From Nitrospira sp. (GTDB lineage: Bacteria; Nitrospirota; Nitrospiria; Nitrospirales; Nitrospiraceae), in assembly GCA_023248215.1 (NCBI GenBank), contig JAHFEW010000004.1, positions 35,739 through 99,738 on the forward strand: a stretch of DNA of 64,000 bases, read 5' to 3'. This document shows positions 9,151 through 19,197 of the stretch, piece by piece. The translations under genes and the position numbers were made by a program. Each line of letters begins with the position of its first letter. Position 1 is the first letter of the stretch. Below the pieces are notes generated by a model that was not told the origin of the DNA, searched no databases, and worked only from the letters and a program-made list of their open reading frames with translations.

Positions 9151-9459
9151 TCAACAACAGCCCGTGGCTCGGCGCGCCTTCCTGGCCTGCTTGAAAGAAT
9201 CCACGAGTTCGTCTAGCTCATTGAAGGCTTCGGCATTCACGCTATAGTACATCCATCGACCATCCCGGCGATCCTGGATCAGACCCGCTTCCTTGAGCAC
9301 CTTCAGGTGAAATGAGAGACGCGACTGCCCGGCTTGGAGTGTGTCTGTCAATTCGCAGACACAACACTCGCCCTCCTTCAGCTCATCAAGGATCTCCAAT
9401 CGGGTCTGCTCCGCAAGCGCATGAAATAACTCCGCCGCCCGCGCTGAATTTTTCACCAT
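9151..9459 (-). CDS. arsR: ArsR-family metalloregulator
   Basis: GECCVCELTDTLQAGQSRLSFHLKVLKEAGLIQDRRDGRWMYYSV; start assigned downstream of the promoter at 9478-9507. Confidence 0.9.
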   Translation of the reverse strand: MVKNSARAAELFHALAEQTRLEILDELKEGECCVCELTDTLQAGQSRLSFHLKVLKEAGLIQDRRDGRWMYYSVNAEAFNELDELVDSFKQARKARRATGCC

Positions 9460-9477
9460 GCTTCCCTTCATGCAAAA

Positions 9478-9507
9478 ATTATATATCAACAAATGTTGAT
9501 ACGTCAA
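9478..9507 (-). promoter_or_regulatory. Sigma70-type promoter of arsR operon with operator in spacer
   Basis: Minus strand TTGACG-[TATCAACATTTGTTGATA]-TATAAT; the 18-nt spacer is a perfect palindrome. Confidence 0.75.
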
Positions 9508-9622
9508 TCGCCGCGCTCTCCCGATAAGTCAATCGCTGCCATCTTATGTGTTGCTCGCAGGTGCTCACTTTGTTAAGGTGCATCGTTGGCGTCTTTGCCA
9601 CTTCACTGAATTGAGCCACGGC

Positions 9623-10660
9623 ATGGTCTGGGACCCTAAAGATCCCTGGAGCAAAAAGGGCGATGACCTGGACCAGGCCTTTAAACAGGCCCAAGGCCAG
9701 CTTCGCAATCTGTTACCCTCCGGCGGATTCCGCAATCTCTTGGTCGTCGCGTTCGCCGTCTTCCTCATCTGGCAGAGCGCATTCATTGTGGCGCCGGACG
9801 AAGAAGGCGTCGTCAAACGCTTCGGCATCCCGGTTCGAGTGGTTGATCCCGGCCCGCACATGAAGATTCCCATCGTCGAAAGCGTGTTGCAACCGAAGGT
9901 CGCCAAGCTCCACCGGGTGGAAATCGGGTTTCGAACCGATCGTCAAGCGCGCCAGCAGATGGTGCCACAAGAAGCCTTGATGCTGACCGGCGATATGAAC
10001 ATTCTGGCGATTGAATTCATCGTCCAATACAAGATCAAAAGTTCCCGCGAGTACCTGTTCAATGTGGCGGATATCGACGATACCATCGGGAAAGCGGCGG
10101 AAGCCTCGATGCGGGAAGTCATCGGCAAAAGCAAGATCGACGAAGCCCTCACCACCGGCAAAGCGCAGATCCAGCATGACACCCAGGAACTCCTACAACA
10201 CATCCTGGACGACTATAAGACCGGCGTGCAGATTGCCGCGGTACAACTGCAGGATGTCGATCCCCCCGAAGCGGTGGCTGCAGCGTTCAAGGACGTGACC
10301 AACGCCAAGGAAGACCGTGAAAAACTGATCAACCAGGCCCAGGGATACCGCAACGATATTACTCCCAAAGCCAAGGGTGAAGCGGCGCAGTTGGTCAATC
10401 AGGCAAAAGGTTATGCGCAAGCGCGACTCAATCGAGCCCAGGGCGAAGCGAATCGATTCGTGGCGACGCTGAAGGAATACAACCAGTCCAAGGATATTAT
10501 CAGTAAGCGGATTTACATCGAGACGCTTGAAGACGTGCTGCCCCACATCGACAAATTTATTCTTGACGGCAAGGGCGGAGACCGCACCCTTCCCTATCTA
10601 CCGCTCGACCGGTTCTCCAAACCAGCCCCATCCGGCGCTACGCAGGAACGGACGCCATGA
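9623..10660 (+). CDS. hflK: FtsH protease modulator HflK
   Basis: SPFH/band-7 pattern (APDEEGVVKRFG, VVDPGPHMKIP), VQLQDVDPPEAVAAAFKDV; followed by hflC. Confidence 0.9.
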   Translation: MVWDPKDPWSKKGDDLDQAFKQAQGQLRNLLPSGGFRNLLVVAFAVFLIWQSAFIVAPDEEGVVKRFGIPVRVVDPGPHMKIPIVESVLQPKVAKLHRVEIGFRTDRQARQQMVPQEALMLTGDMNILAIEFIVQYKIKSSREYLFNVADIDDTIGKAAEASMREVIGKSKIDEALTTGKAQIQHDTQELLQHILDDYKTGVQIAAVQLQDVDPPEAVAAAFKDVTNAKEDREKLINQAQGYRNDITPKAKGEAAQLVNQAKGYAQARLNRAQGEANRFVATLKEYNQSKDIISKRIYIETLEDVLPHIDKFILDGKGGDRTLPYLPLDRFSKPAPSGATQERTP

Positions 10661-11517
10661 GTAAACAAGGATTTATCCTGGCATTTGCCGGCATTGTCCT
10701 CGGCCTCCTCATCCTAGGTGCGTCCCCCTTCTACATTGTCGATGTGACCCAAAATGCCATCGTGGTCCAACTGGGCAAGCCTGTTCGTAATGTGACCGAG
10801 GGTGGCCTCTACTTGAAAATGCCGTTCATCGAAGAAGTCACCTACTTCGACAAGCGACTCTTGGACTACGACTCCAATGCGCAAGACGTCATTACGCAAG
10901 ATAAGAAGACGCTGCTCCTCGACAACTTTGCCAAATGGCGAATTACCGACCCACTAAAGGTGTATCAGGCGTTCCAGAGCCAACGTGGCGCCCTTCAGCG
11001 ATTGCACGACATTATTTACTCGGAACTGCGCGTTGAATTGGGGCGGCACGATCTGGCAGAGATCGTCTCGTCGGCCCGAGCTGAACTCATGGCCGTGGTC
11101 ACGCAGCGAGCTAATGAAAAAGCGTCGGCCTATGGAATCGAGATCCAGGACGTCCGCATCAAGCGAGCCGACTTGCCTGAACAGAATGAAAAGGCCGTGT
11201 TTTCCAGGATGCAAGCCGAACGGGAGCGGCAGGCGAAGCAATACCGTGCGGAAGGCGCGGAGGAGTCTCAAAAAATAAAATCCGAGGCCGAAAAAGATCG
11301 GGAAATTATTCTCGCGGAGGCATATCGAGAGTCAGAAGAACTCCGTGGGGGCGGCGACGCGAAGGCGTTCCGGATCTATGCCGAAGCCTATCGCCAGGAC
11401 CCGCATTTTTTTGAATTTACCCGCACGATGGAAGCTTATCGCAAAACCCTCAAAGACAAGACGACCATCCTCGTCAGCCCCGACTCTGAATTCTTCCGGT
11501 TCCTTAAGCAGCGCTAG
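10657..11517 (+). CDS. hflC: FtsH protease modulator HflC
   Basis: FYIVDVTQNAIVVQLGKPV, KWRITDPLKVYQAF, IRVELGRHDLAEI-like segment; 4-bp overlap with hflK. Confidence 0.9.
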   Translation: MSKQGFILAFAGIVLGLLILGASPFYIVDVTQNAIVVQLGKPVRNVTEGGLYLKMPFIEEVTYFDKRLLDYDSNAQDVITQDKKTLLLDNFAKWRITDPLKVYQAFQSQRGALQRLHDIIYSELRVELGRHDLAEIVSSARAELMAVVTQRANEKASAYGIEIQDVRIKRADLPEQNEKAVFSRMQAERERQAKQYRAEGAEESQKIKSEAEKDREIILAEAYRESEELRGGGDAKAFRIYAEAYRQDPHFFEFTRTMEAYRKTLKDKTTILVSPDSEFFRFLKQR

Positions 11518-11524
11518 CGCTCAG

Positions 11525-13207
11525 CTACGCAAGCCCCACAATCTCTCCCGACTGTGGATCCACGTCAATTCGTTCCCCAGCAGGCCTCTTCGGCAAGCCC
11601 GGCATCAGCTGGATACCGGAGCACACGGCAGTCAGGAACCCCGCCCCTGCCAGGATCCGCAGTTCCTGAATAGGCACGGTAAAGCCGGATGGTCGTCCCT
11701 TGAGTGCGGGATCATGGGAGAGCGATAGCGGCGTCTTCGCCATACAAATGGGGAGGTGATCGAATCCCATTCTGGTCGCGAGCTCGATATCTCGTTCCGC
11801 TTGAGGCAGAAAAGAAACACCGGCCGCTCCATACATCGTGGTCGCAATGGTCTCGATCTTCTTCTTGATAGGCCAGGTCACGTCATAGAGATGCCTGAAT
11901 TGCGCCTCTTGCGCCGCCACCTTGACGACAGCCCGTGCAAGCTCCTCCGCCCCTCGCCCCCCATCGGCCCAATGCGTCGACACAACTGCCGCCTCTGCAC
12001 CCGCAGCCTTTGCCCGTTCGCACACCCAATTCAGTTCATCGGACAAATCATCTTTGAAGGCATTCACGGCCACCACCACCGGCACTCCATGGGACCGCAC
12101 ATTAGCAATATGCTGTTCGAGATTGGCACATCCTTTCTCCAGGGCCATCTGATTCGGTCTCGTCAACCCGGCAGGCAATGGAGTCCCAGCTTTCGCTGTT
12201 CCGCCGCCTCCGTGAAGTTTAAGGGCCCGAAGTGTTGCCACAACCACCCCGACATCCGGGCGAAGGCCGGACGTGCGGCACTTAATATTGAAGAATTTCT
12301 CAGCGCCTAAGTCACTGCCGAACCCAGCCTCCGTGACCACATACTCGGCGCAGCGCAACGCCAACCTGTCCGATACAATTGAGCAATTTCCATGGGCGAT
12401 ATTGCCGAACGGCCCGGCATGGACGAATGCTGGTGTCCCTTCAAGCGTCTGCACTAAATTCGGCCACAACGCGTCCTTCAGCAGCACGGCCATGGAACCG
12501 GCGCAGCCGAATGCCTCCGCCCTGGTCAATTGTCCTCCCTCTGTCAGGCCGACCAGAATTCTACCGAGGCGTTGACGAAGGTCCGCATGATCAGTCGCCA
12601 GGGCCAGCACCGCCATGATCTCCGAGGCCTCAGTAATCACGAATTGTCCGGCCCTCCTATCAGGTCCTGTACCAATTATGACTTCACGAAGTGCGCGATC
12701 ACTCACGCCGAGAGTGCGAGGCCACCTGATCCCTTGGGGGTCGAGCTTGAGGGCATTTCCATGAAAGAGATGGTTATCCACAAATGCCGAGAGAAGATTA
12801 TGGCTCGCAGATACGGCATGAGCATCACCCGTGAAATGCAGATTGATATCCTCCATAGGGCATACCTGCGCTCGCCCGCCTCCGGTGCCTCCCCCCTTAA
12901 GTCCAAAGACAGGCCCCAGGGAAGGCTGTCTCAGTGTGACAACAGACCTGTAACCCAAACGGCACAGCCCCATGCTCAGCCCGATAGAGGTGGTCGTTTT
13001 CCCTTCCCCAAGGGGCGTCGGATTAATGGCCGTGACCAGAACATACCGTCCCAACGGTCTGGCGTTGAGCCGCTCTTCCAAGTTATGGGTCACCTTTGCC
13101 TTGTAACGGCCAAAAGGGATGAGATCTTCCGAATGAATGCCTAAAGTTTGCGCGACTTCGAATATATGCTTGGGGATGATAGACCGGGCAATTTCCAGAT
13201 CAGTCAT
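11525..13207 (-). CDS. fhs: Formate--tetrahydrofolate ligase
   Basis: YVLVTAINPTPLGEGKTTTSIGLSMGL, SLGPVFGLKGGGTGGGRAQV, EDINLHFTGDAHAVSASHNLLSAFVDNHL. Confidence 0.95.
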   Translation of the reverse strand: MTDLEIARSIIPKHIFEVAQTLGIHSEDLIPFGRYKAKVTHNLEERLNARPLGRYVLVTAINPTPLGEGKTTTSIGLSMGLCRLGYRSVVTLRQPSLGPVFGLKGGGTGGGRAQVCPMEDINLHFTGDAHAVSASHNLLSAFVDNHLFHGNALKLDPQGIRWPRTLGVSDRALREVIIGTGPDRRAGQFVITEASEIMAVLALATDHADLRQRLGRILVGLTEGGQLTRAEAFGCAGSMAVLLKDALWPNLVQTLEGTPAFVHAGPFGNIAHGNCSIVSDRLALRCAEYVVTEAGFGSDLGAEKFFNIKCRTSGLRPDVGVVVATLRALKLHGGGGTAKAGTPLPAGLTRPNQMALEKGCANLEQHIANVRSHGVPVVVAVNAFKDDLSDELNWVCERAKAAGAEAAVVSTHWADGGRGAEELARAVVKVAAQEAQFRHLYDVTWPIKKKIETIATTMYGAAGVSFLPQAERDIELATRMGFDHLPICMAKTPLSLSHDPALKGRPSGFTVPIQELRILAGAGFLTAVCSGIQLMPGLPKRPAGERIDVDPQSGEIVGLA

Positions 13208-13421
13208 GGGTATCCTCGTCGCATCAAGAGTTTCGCGAAAACGCGGAGTATATCAAGGCACTCGTCGTAGGCATGCGCCCAGGCGGCATCCCCGAAGGTG
13301 ACAGAGTGCGTTGACAACAGAACAACACGATGATGTGGCGGAGTAGACTCGAGATTCCGAAGTATATATTGGGAGGGGAAAAAGTCGGTCTCGTTCAGAA
13401 TTTTGAGATGAGGCGAGACGA

Positions 13422-14441
13422 CTAATCGAGAATGAATTTGGTCGGATCAAGCGACTGGCCGTTCTTCTTCACCATATAATGAAGATGCGGACCTGTTGAA
13501 AGACCGGTGCTCCCGACGAGAGCCACGACATCACCACGCCTTACACGTTGACCTTCCTTCACCAAAGATTTGGCAAGGTGTCCATACACGGTTTCGATGC
13601 CGTACCCGTGATCAAGCTTGACCATATTACCCATTTTCGAATCAAACGCCACGGTAACCACACGTCCGAGCGCCGGGGCTTGGACCGGAGCATTCGGCGA
13701 AGCACCGATGTCAAGGCCATCATGCCAGGCTGGCTTCTCGGTAAATGGCGAGACCCGCGGACCAAAGGCGGAGGTCACCCATCCACGCACCGGCCAAATA
13801 GAAGGGGTTGAGGCCCACTGAGTTGAGCGCAGCTCGGCAATTTGGGTAAGACTCTGCAGCGCCTCTTCTTGCTGGGTGGCTTCACGCACGAGGGCATCAA
13901 TGCTTTCGCGAACCTGTTGGGCAATCTCCTCGATATTTTCTGTCGTGAAATCGATCTCCACCTGGTTGGTATCATGCACTTCCGAAACCTGCTGGCGCTG
14001 TTCTGTCCCCGATGCGGCCGGACTCGTCCCCTGCCCACCTTCCTTGCCATCCGGCATGGGACCGTCGTCACCGCCCCGACCGTTCGCCAAATCACCGGTT
14101 GGCTTAGTCGTATCAATCCCCAGCATGACCCGAAGTCGCTGATTGACCTCTCCCATAACTGACAGGCGTTTTTTTAGATCATCAATCGCGGAGGAAAAGG
14201 CAGCAGTTTGTTCACGTGCCCCCATTGCCTCAGCCCGAAAAGCGGATAGTTGCCACACCTCTCCAGTTCGAATCACGTAATGCGAGATCACGAGCAAGTC
14301 CGCTACAATCAAGATCGCGGCCAAGATCAAGAGCTTACGCAGGAACTTCCGGGGAAAACTAAACCGAAGCGGCTTTGAGGATGACCCTCGAAAGACGACG
14401 ATGGTGTAGGCATCACTTGTTTCGGCCGTTTGCTGACTCAT
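13422..14441 (-). CDS. M23-family murein peptidase
   Basis: AWHDGLDIGASPNAPVQAPALGRVV and GPHLHYMVKKNGQSLDPTKFI; N-terminal TM and coiled coil. Confidence 0.85.
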   Translation of the reverse strand: MSQQTAETSDAYTIVVFRGSSSKPLRFSFPRKFLRKLLILAAILIVADLLVISHYVIRTGEVWQLSAFRAEAMGAREQTAAFSSAIDDLKKRLSVMGEVNQRLRVMLGIDTTKPTGDLANGRGGDDGPMPDGKEGGQGTSPAASGTEQRQQVSEVHDTNQVEIDFTTENIEEIAQQVRESIDALVREATQQEEALQSLTQIAELRSTQWASTPSIWPVRGWVTSAFGPRVSPFTEKPAWHDGLDIGASPNAPVQAPALGRVVTVAFDSKMGNMVKLDHGYGIETVYGHLAKSLVKEGQRVRRGDVVALVGSTGLSTGPHLHYMVKKNGQSLDPTKFILD

Positions 14442-14561
14442 AGGACGGTCTCCCCTTCACGAATTCATCTAATGACTTCAGGCCAACCCATTTTTGCAGT
14501 GTACTGATCTCAGACTTGATGGTCAACCCCTTGTTTTCAAATATTCATTTATTAGAATCAA

Positions 14562-14891
14562 CTACTTGCGAGTTTCATCCTTGATCCATTCCAAGTACGG
14601 AGCCGACCCCCTGATGATGGGGAGGGCGATGATCTCGGGAACACTATAACTGTGGTGCCCCCTAATAGCCGTTTCGAGCTCCGAGAATCGATCCAAGGTG
14701 GTTTTGATGATAATCAGGCATTCATTTTCCACATTAACCTTATTATCCCACCGAAAGATTGATTGAATGTCTTTCACGACATTGGCACAAGCGGCCAACC
14801 TGGAACATACAACCATCTTCCCTAGTAGCTCGGCCTCTTCAGCTGATGAAGCGGTCACGAGCACGACGACCTCAGAGCCACTCGTTTCCAC
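14562..14891 (-). CDS. cutA: CutA1-like divalent cation tolerance protein
   Basis: LAACANVVKDIQSIFRWDNKV, HSYSVPEIIALPI. Confidence 0.88.
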   Translation of the reverse strand: METSGSEVVVLVTASSAEEAELLGKMVVCSRLAACANVVKDIQSIFRWDNKVNVENECLIIIKTTLDRFSELETAIRGHHSYSVPEIIALPIIRGSAPYLEWIKDETRK

Positions 14892-15243
14892 AGCTCACCC
14901 TAGCGTAAGCAAATTGCGTGCCTTCCACACCCAATGAAAGCCTGCGAAATAATAGATATCAATGTCTTATAAATTATTTTGCCTTCATTTCCATCCCCAG
15001 ATCTGTAATGAACCGGGCAGGATTTGCACACTTCGACAAAAAACGACCACTTCCCCTATGAGATCCATTCCATTCACTCACGCGTAACATTTCTAGATTC
15101 CTTCACTCTTCCACACCATTATCTTTCGGTTCGACACCCTCTGGCCTTGAGAGCCTACTCGTATGGCATATTGTTGAATGCGCCAGAGTTGACACCCCTT
15201 TTCTGGCTCCCTTATGATCCGGTCATACAATGGAGGTGCACTG

Positions 15244-15564
15244 ATGAGCTTTACAATTACCCCTAAGGATTTGAAATCGAGGCTGGATAAAGGCGAAAAA
15301 CTTGTGCTCGTCGATGTTCGGGAACCGTGGGAATACGCGCTCGCCAAGCTGGAAGGATCCATTTTGGTCCCCTTGGCGACCCTCCAACAATCCCTCGGCA
15401 AGCTCGATCGCAATGCTGAGATTATCGCCTATTGCCACCATGGAATGAGAAGTGCGGATGCGACGGGATTTCTACTACAACAAGGGTTTGGAAACGTGAA
15501 GAACCTGATCGGAGGCATCGATGCCTGGTCTACCCAAGTAGACCCATCCGTCCCCCGTTACTAA
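15244..15564 (+). CDS. Rhodanese-like domain protein
   Basis: LVLVDVREPWEYALAKLEGSILVPL, IIAYCHHGMRSADATGFL. Confidence 0.88.
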   Translation: MSFTITPKDLKSRLDKGEKLVLVDVREPWEYALAKLEGSILVPLATLQQSLGKLDRNAEIIAYCHHGMRSADATGFLLQQGFGNVKNLIGGIDAWSTQVDPSVPRY

Positions 15565-15573
15565 TTCAAGGTT

Positions 15574-16497
15574 CTACCCGAGCCGTTCGCGGAAATACTC
15601 GACCGTCCGCCGCAGCCCTTCACGCAAGTCTACCTTGGGTTCCCACCCTAAGTCATGGTGGAGTTTCGTGGAATCGATGACGCTCCTGGCTTGCTCACCT
15701 CTCTTCGCTGGCCCGTGCACTTCCTTGAATTCGACCTTGGTAAGATCGACGACAATTCGAAATAAGTCGTTGATGGAGGTCTCAATGCCCGTGCCGACGT
15801 TGTACACGCCTTCAACGTCAGGACCCATCGCCATCAAATTCCCCTCAACGACATCCTCGACAAACACGAAGTCGCGGGTCTGGCGTCCATTTCCGTTTAC
15901 CACCGCCTGTTCCCCATGCAGCATTTTTTGAATAAAAATTGCGACGACCCCGGCCTCTCCTTCGGGATCCTGCCGCGGCCCATACACATTGGCGTATCGA
16001 AGACTCACCACCTGGATACCGCTCAACCGATGGTAATAGGACAAGTAATGCTCACCGCACAACTTGCTGATGCCGTAGGGGGAAAGTGGCTGGGTGATGT
16101 GGCTTTCAGGCGCAGGGAATGCTAACTGCTCGCCGTAGATGGCCCCACCAGACGATGAAAAGATGACCTTCCGCGCGCCATGCTTGGAGGCCTGTTCGAG
16201 AACATTCAGCGTCCCGAGGACATTGACCTGCGCATCGAACATCGGATCTTCTACCGAGCGCCGCACGTTCATTTGTGCAGCCAGATGAAAGACGACCGAC
16301 GGCCGTTCATTGCGAAAGATCCGTTCCAGCTTGGGATTTTCGATATCAAGCTTGTAGAATTGTGCCGCCTTGGGGACGTTTTTCCGCTTCCCCGTGACAA
16401 GGTTATCGACCACCACCACATCGTGCCCCTCTTGGAGCAAGCGATCTACCACATGTGACCCGATAAACCCTGCCCCTCCGGTAACCAAGACTTTCAT
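15574..16497 (-). CDS. NAD-dependent epimerase/dehydratase (UDP-glucose 4-epimerase-like)
   Basis: MKVLVTGGAGFIGSHVVDRLLQEGHDVVVVDNL, SSSGGAIYGE, SPYGISKLCGE. Confidence 0.88.
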   Translation of the reverse strand: MKVLVTGGAGFIGSHVVDRLLQEGHDVVVVDNLVTGKRKNVPKAAQFYKLDIENPKLERIFRNERPSVVFHLAAQMNVRRSVEDPMFDAQVNVLGTLNVLEQASKHGARKVIFSSSGGAIYGEQLAFPAPESHITQPLSPYGISKLCGEHYLSYYHRLSGIQVVSLRYANVYGPRQDPEGEAGVVAIFIQKMLHGEQAVVNGNGRQTRDFVFVEDVVEGNLMAMGPDVEGVYNVGTGIETSINDLFRIVVDLTKVEFKEVHGPAKRGEQARSVIDSTKLHHDLGWEPKVDLREGLRRTVEYFRERLG

Positions 16498-16671
16498 ACG
16501 TGCCCTCGCCTCTCCTTCATCTGCAAAGCTGACGGTACCCCGACCGAATAATCGAGGGTCAGCGTACACCTTCTGCACACTTCCGCAAAGCGTTTTCGTC
16601 TTGCCCTTGCGGCTGGGGGTTCTGTCCGCCCTCCAAGCCGGACCATCCACTTTTGCATCCCCGTGGAACCC

Positions 16672-17427
16672 TCACCTGCGGCGCCGAAACCACGCCAGAA
16701 TTTCCCGATTGCCTTTGCGTCCCTCTATGGGCGACTCCATGCGGCCTGCCAACTCCAGGCCAAGGTGACCTGCACAGACCACCACTTTCTCAGCCACCGC
16801 CTGCCGCAACCCATCGTCTCGAACGATCCCCCCACGCCCGACAAGACCTTTTCCCACCTCAAATTGCGGTTTGATCAGGGTGATGACGAATCCGGAATTT
16901 GCCAGGTACGGCACCACGCAAGGCAGCACGAGAGTGAGTGAAATGAACGAGACATCGATGACGACCAGGTTGATCGAATCCTGGATAACGCCCGGCTCAA
17001 GATACCGAATGTTGGTCCGCTCCATGAGCAGGACACGCGGATCCTGCCGAAGACGCCAGTCGAACTGCCCATACCCAACATCCACGGCATAGACTCGAGC
17101 CGCGCCGCGTTGCAGGAGACAGTCGGTGAATCCCCCGGTGGAACAGCCCACATCCAAGCAGACCATCCCCTTCGGATCGACCTGAAATTGATCCAGCGCG
17201 GCAGCCAGCTTTTCCCCGCCGCGCCCGACATAGGGCGATGCACGCCCGACTACCACCACCTCCGCATCCGGCAGAATCGGCTTCGCAGCCTTATCAACCA
17301 CTACTCCGTCCACGCGAACGAGGCCGGCAAGAATGAGTCGGGCCGCATCTTCGCGACTGACAACCAACCCTCGGCTGACAAGCATACGATCGAGCCGTTC
17401 CCGCTCTGGGCGCATTTTTTGGATCAT
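16672..17427 (-). CDS. tlyA: TlyA-family rRNA (cytidine-2'-O)-methyltransferase
   Basis: S4-like N-terminus (RLDRMLVSRGLVVSREDAARLILAG), CLDVGCSTGGFTDCLLQRGAARVYAVDVGYGQ. Confidence 0.88.
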   Translation of the reverse strand: MIQKMRPERERLDRMLVSRGLVVSREDAARLILAGLVRVDGVVVDKAAKPILPDAEVVVVGRASPYVGRGGEKLAAALDQFQVDPKGMVCLDVGCSTGGFTDCLLQRGAARVYAVDVGYGQFDWRLRQDPRVLLMERTNIRYLEPGVIQDSINLVVIDVSFISLTLVLPCVVPYLANSGFVITLIKPQFEVGKGLVGRGGIVRDDGLRQAVAEKVVVCAGHLGLELAGRMESPIEGRKGNREILAWFRRRR

Positions 17428-17492
17428 ATCAACAATGGAGGTTGAGGCGCTGAGGGAAGTGGCAGACCCAGACTTGGGCGTCGGCCAGAATG

Positions 17493-17741
17493 TTACTGAG
17501 GACGCTCGGGCTCATCGTCACCAAGAGAAAACGCTTGAATCCGCTTCTTACCATCCTTTTCTTGCACCAGAATCTCAACCTTCCGTTCGGCGTCCTCCAG
17601 CATCTTGAGACAGGTCTTCGACAGTCGAATCCCTTCCTCGAAAATCTTCAGCGAGTCATCGAGAGGCAGATCGCCCTTCTCAAGTTCAGCGACGATTGTT
17701 TCCAACCTCGCCATCGCGTACTCAAACTTAATCGCGGCCAC
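17493..17741 (-). CDS. xseB: Exodeoxyribonuclease VII small subunit
   Basis: FEYAMARLETIVAELEKGDLPLDDSLKIFEEGIRLSKTC. Confidence 0.92.
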   Translation of the reverse strand: MAAIKFEYAMARLETIVAELEKGDLPLDDSLKIFEEGIRLSKTCLKMLEDAERKVEILVQEKDGKKRIQAFSLGDDEPERPQ

Positions 17742-17798
17742 AGCAACTCCCTTGCAGGTTCATGAGCCAACGCATTATTGCCCGCCCCTTCGGTGAGG

Positions 17799-19157
17799 TC
17801 AAGACACCGGCTGCGGCAAAACCTCTTTGACGAGACACAACAGCCGCCCCTCAGCAAGTCGAGCGTGAAGCACCTCTCCGACCGCCACCTCGGATGCACG
17901 CCGCACGATCTGTCCGGACGGGACGGTTTGGATGACACTATACCCTCGCTTCAAGATATCCAATGGACTGAGAGCATCAAGCGCCGTCATGTACGCCTCT
18001 ACCGATTGCCTGCGGTGAATGAGCCCTCGACGAGCCTCCTGCTCCAGCCGCTTACAAAGCTGCGGGAGCAACACGAACGACGTCCGAATCCTGCTTTGCG
18101 GACTCCGAGTCAGCAGGGCATGATGACGTTCCGCCATGCCACGATGTAGCAGAGTCAGACGCTCTGTGAGCGACCGCAGCAAGGCATCACTCAATTCATC
18201 CAGCCGCTGGGCTTGCGCTTGCATTCGAAACCGCGTTTCGCCAAGGACTCTAAGCGACGTGTCCAAGCGATAGCGTTGCATCACGACGAATGTCTGCATC
18301 GTGCGTTGCAGGCGAACGCCCATTTGGGCCAACCGCTCCACAAGTTCCTCCAACACAGGCACAACCGCCTCTGCCGCCGCAGAGGGAGTCGGAGCGCGGT
18401 AATCGGCGGCAAAATCCGAGAGTGTCACATCAATTTCATGCCCTACAGCGGAGACGACCGGCACCCTGGACTGGACGATTGCGCGAACCACCACTTCTTC
18501 GTTAAAGGCCCACAGATCCTCCAAGGCTCCCCCACCACGGCCGACAATCATGACCTCCACCTCTGGCATCGTACTTAACGCCGTTATCGCCGCTGCAATG
18601 CGCTCGGCAGCCCCCTCCCCCTGAACCGGAACCGGCGCAATCAAGACATGGACGAGAGGACAGCGACGACGAAGCACGGCAACAATATCGCGGATTGCTG
18701 CCCCGGTGACGGAGGTCACAATACCGACCGTTCTCGGGAATGCGGGCAAGGGACGTTTGCGCGCCTCATCAAACAGCCCCTCGCGCGCCAACCGTTCCTT
18801 GAGTTGCTCGAACGCCAATTGGAACGCCCCGATTCCCTTGGGTTCGACCGAATCGACCACGAGTTGATACTCGCCGCGAGGCTCGTACACCGAGATGCGC
18901 CCGCGCGCAATGATCGCCATGCCTTCCTGGAGTGCGAACCGAAGCCGCGAAACCCCGGACCGAAAGAGCACGCCGCGAAGCTGGCTCTGCTCGTCTTTTA
19001 GCGTGAAGTACAGGTGTCCGGAGGTCGGCGCGCGAAGATTGGAGACTTCTCCTTCAATCCAGATATCCTGAAATTGATCTTCAAGGGAATCTCGAATGAG
19101 CCGCGTCACGTCGGACACGGAGAGGAGAAGTTGGAGAGAGGGGTTACGCCCGGTCAT
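17799..19157 (-). CDS. xseA: Exodeoxyribonuclease VII large subunit
   Basis: DIWIEGEVSNLRAPTSGHLYFTLKD, VSAVGHEIDVTLSDFAADYRAPTPSAAAE. Confidence 0.93.
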   Translation of the reverse strand: MTGRNPSLQLLLSVSDVTRLIRDSLEDQFQDIWIEGEVSNLRAPTSGHLYFTLKDEQSQLRGVLFRSGVSRLRFALQEGMAIIARGRISVYEPRGEYQLVVDSVEPKGIGAFQLAFEQLKERLAREGLFDEARKRPLPAFPRTVGIVTSVTGAAIRDIVAVLRRRCPLVHVLIAPVPVQGEGAAERIAAAITALSTMPEVEVMIVGRGGGALEDLWAFNEEVVVRAIVQSRVPVVSAVGHEIDVTLSDFAADYRAPTPSAAAEAVVPVLEELVERLAQMGVRLQRTMQTFVVMQRYRLDTSLRVLGETRFRMQAQAQRLDELSDALLRSLTERLTLLHRGMAERHHALLTRSPQSRIRTSFVLLPQLCKRLEQEARRGLIHRRQSVEAYMTALDALSPLDILKRGYSVIQTVPSGQIVRRASEVAVGEVLHARLAEGRLLCLVKEVLPQPVS

Positions 19158-19197
19158 GCCTCACCGAGCCAGACAGAAGAGCCACACGCACAAACGA

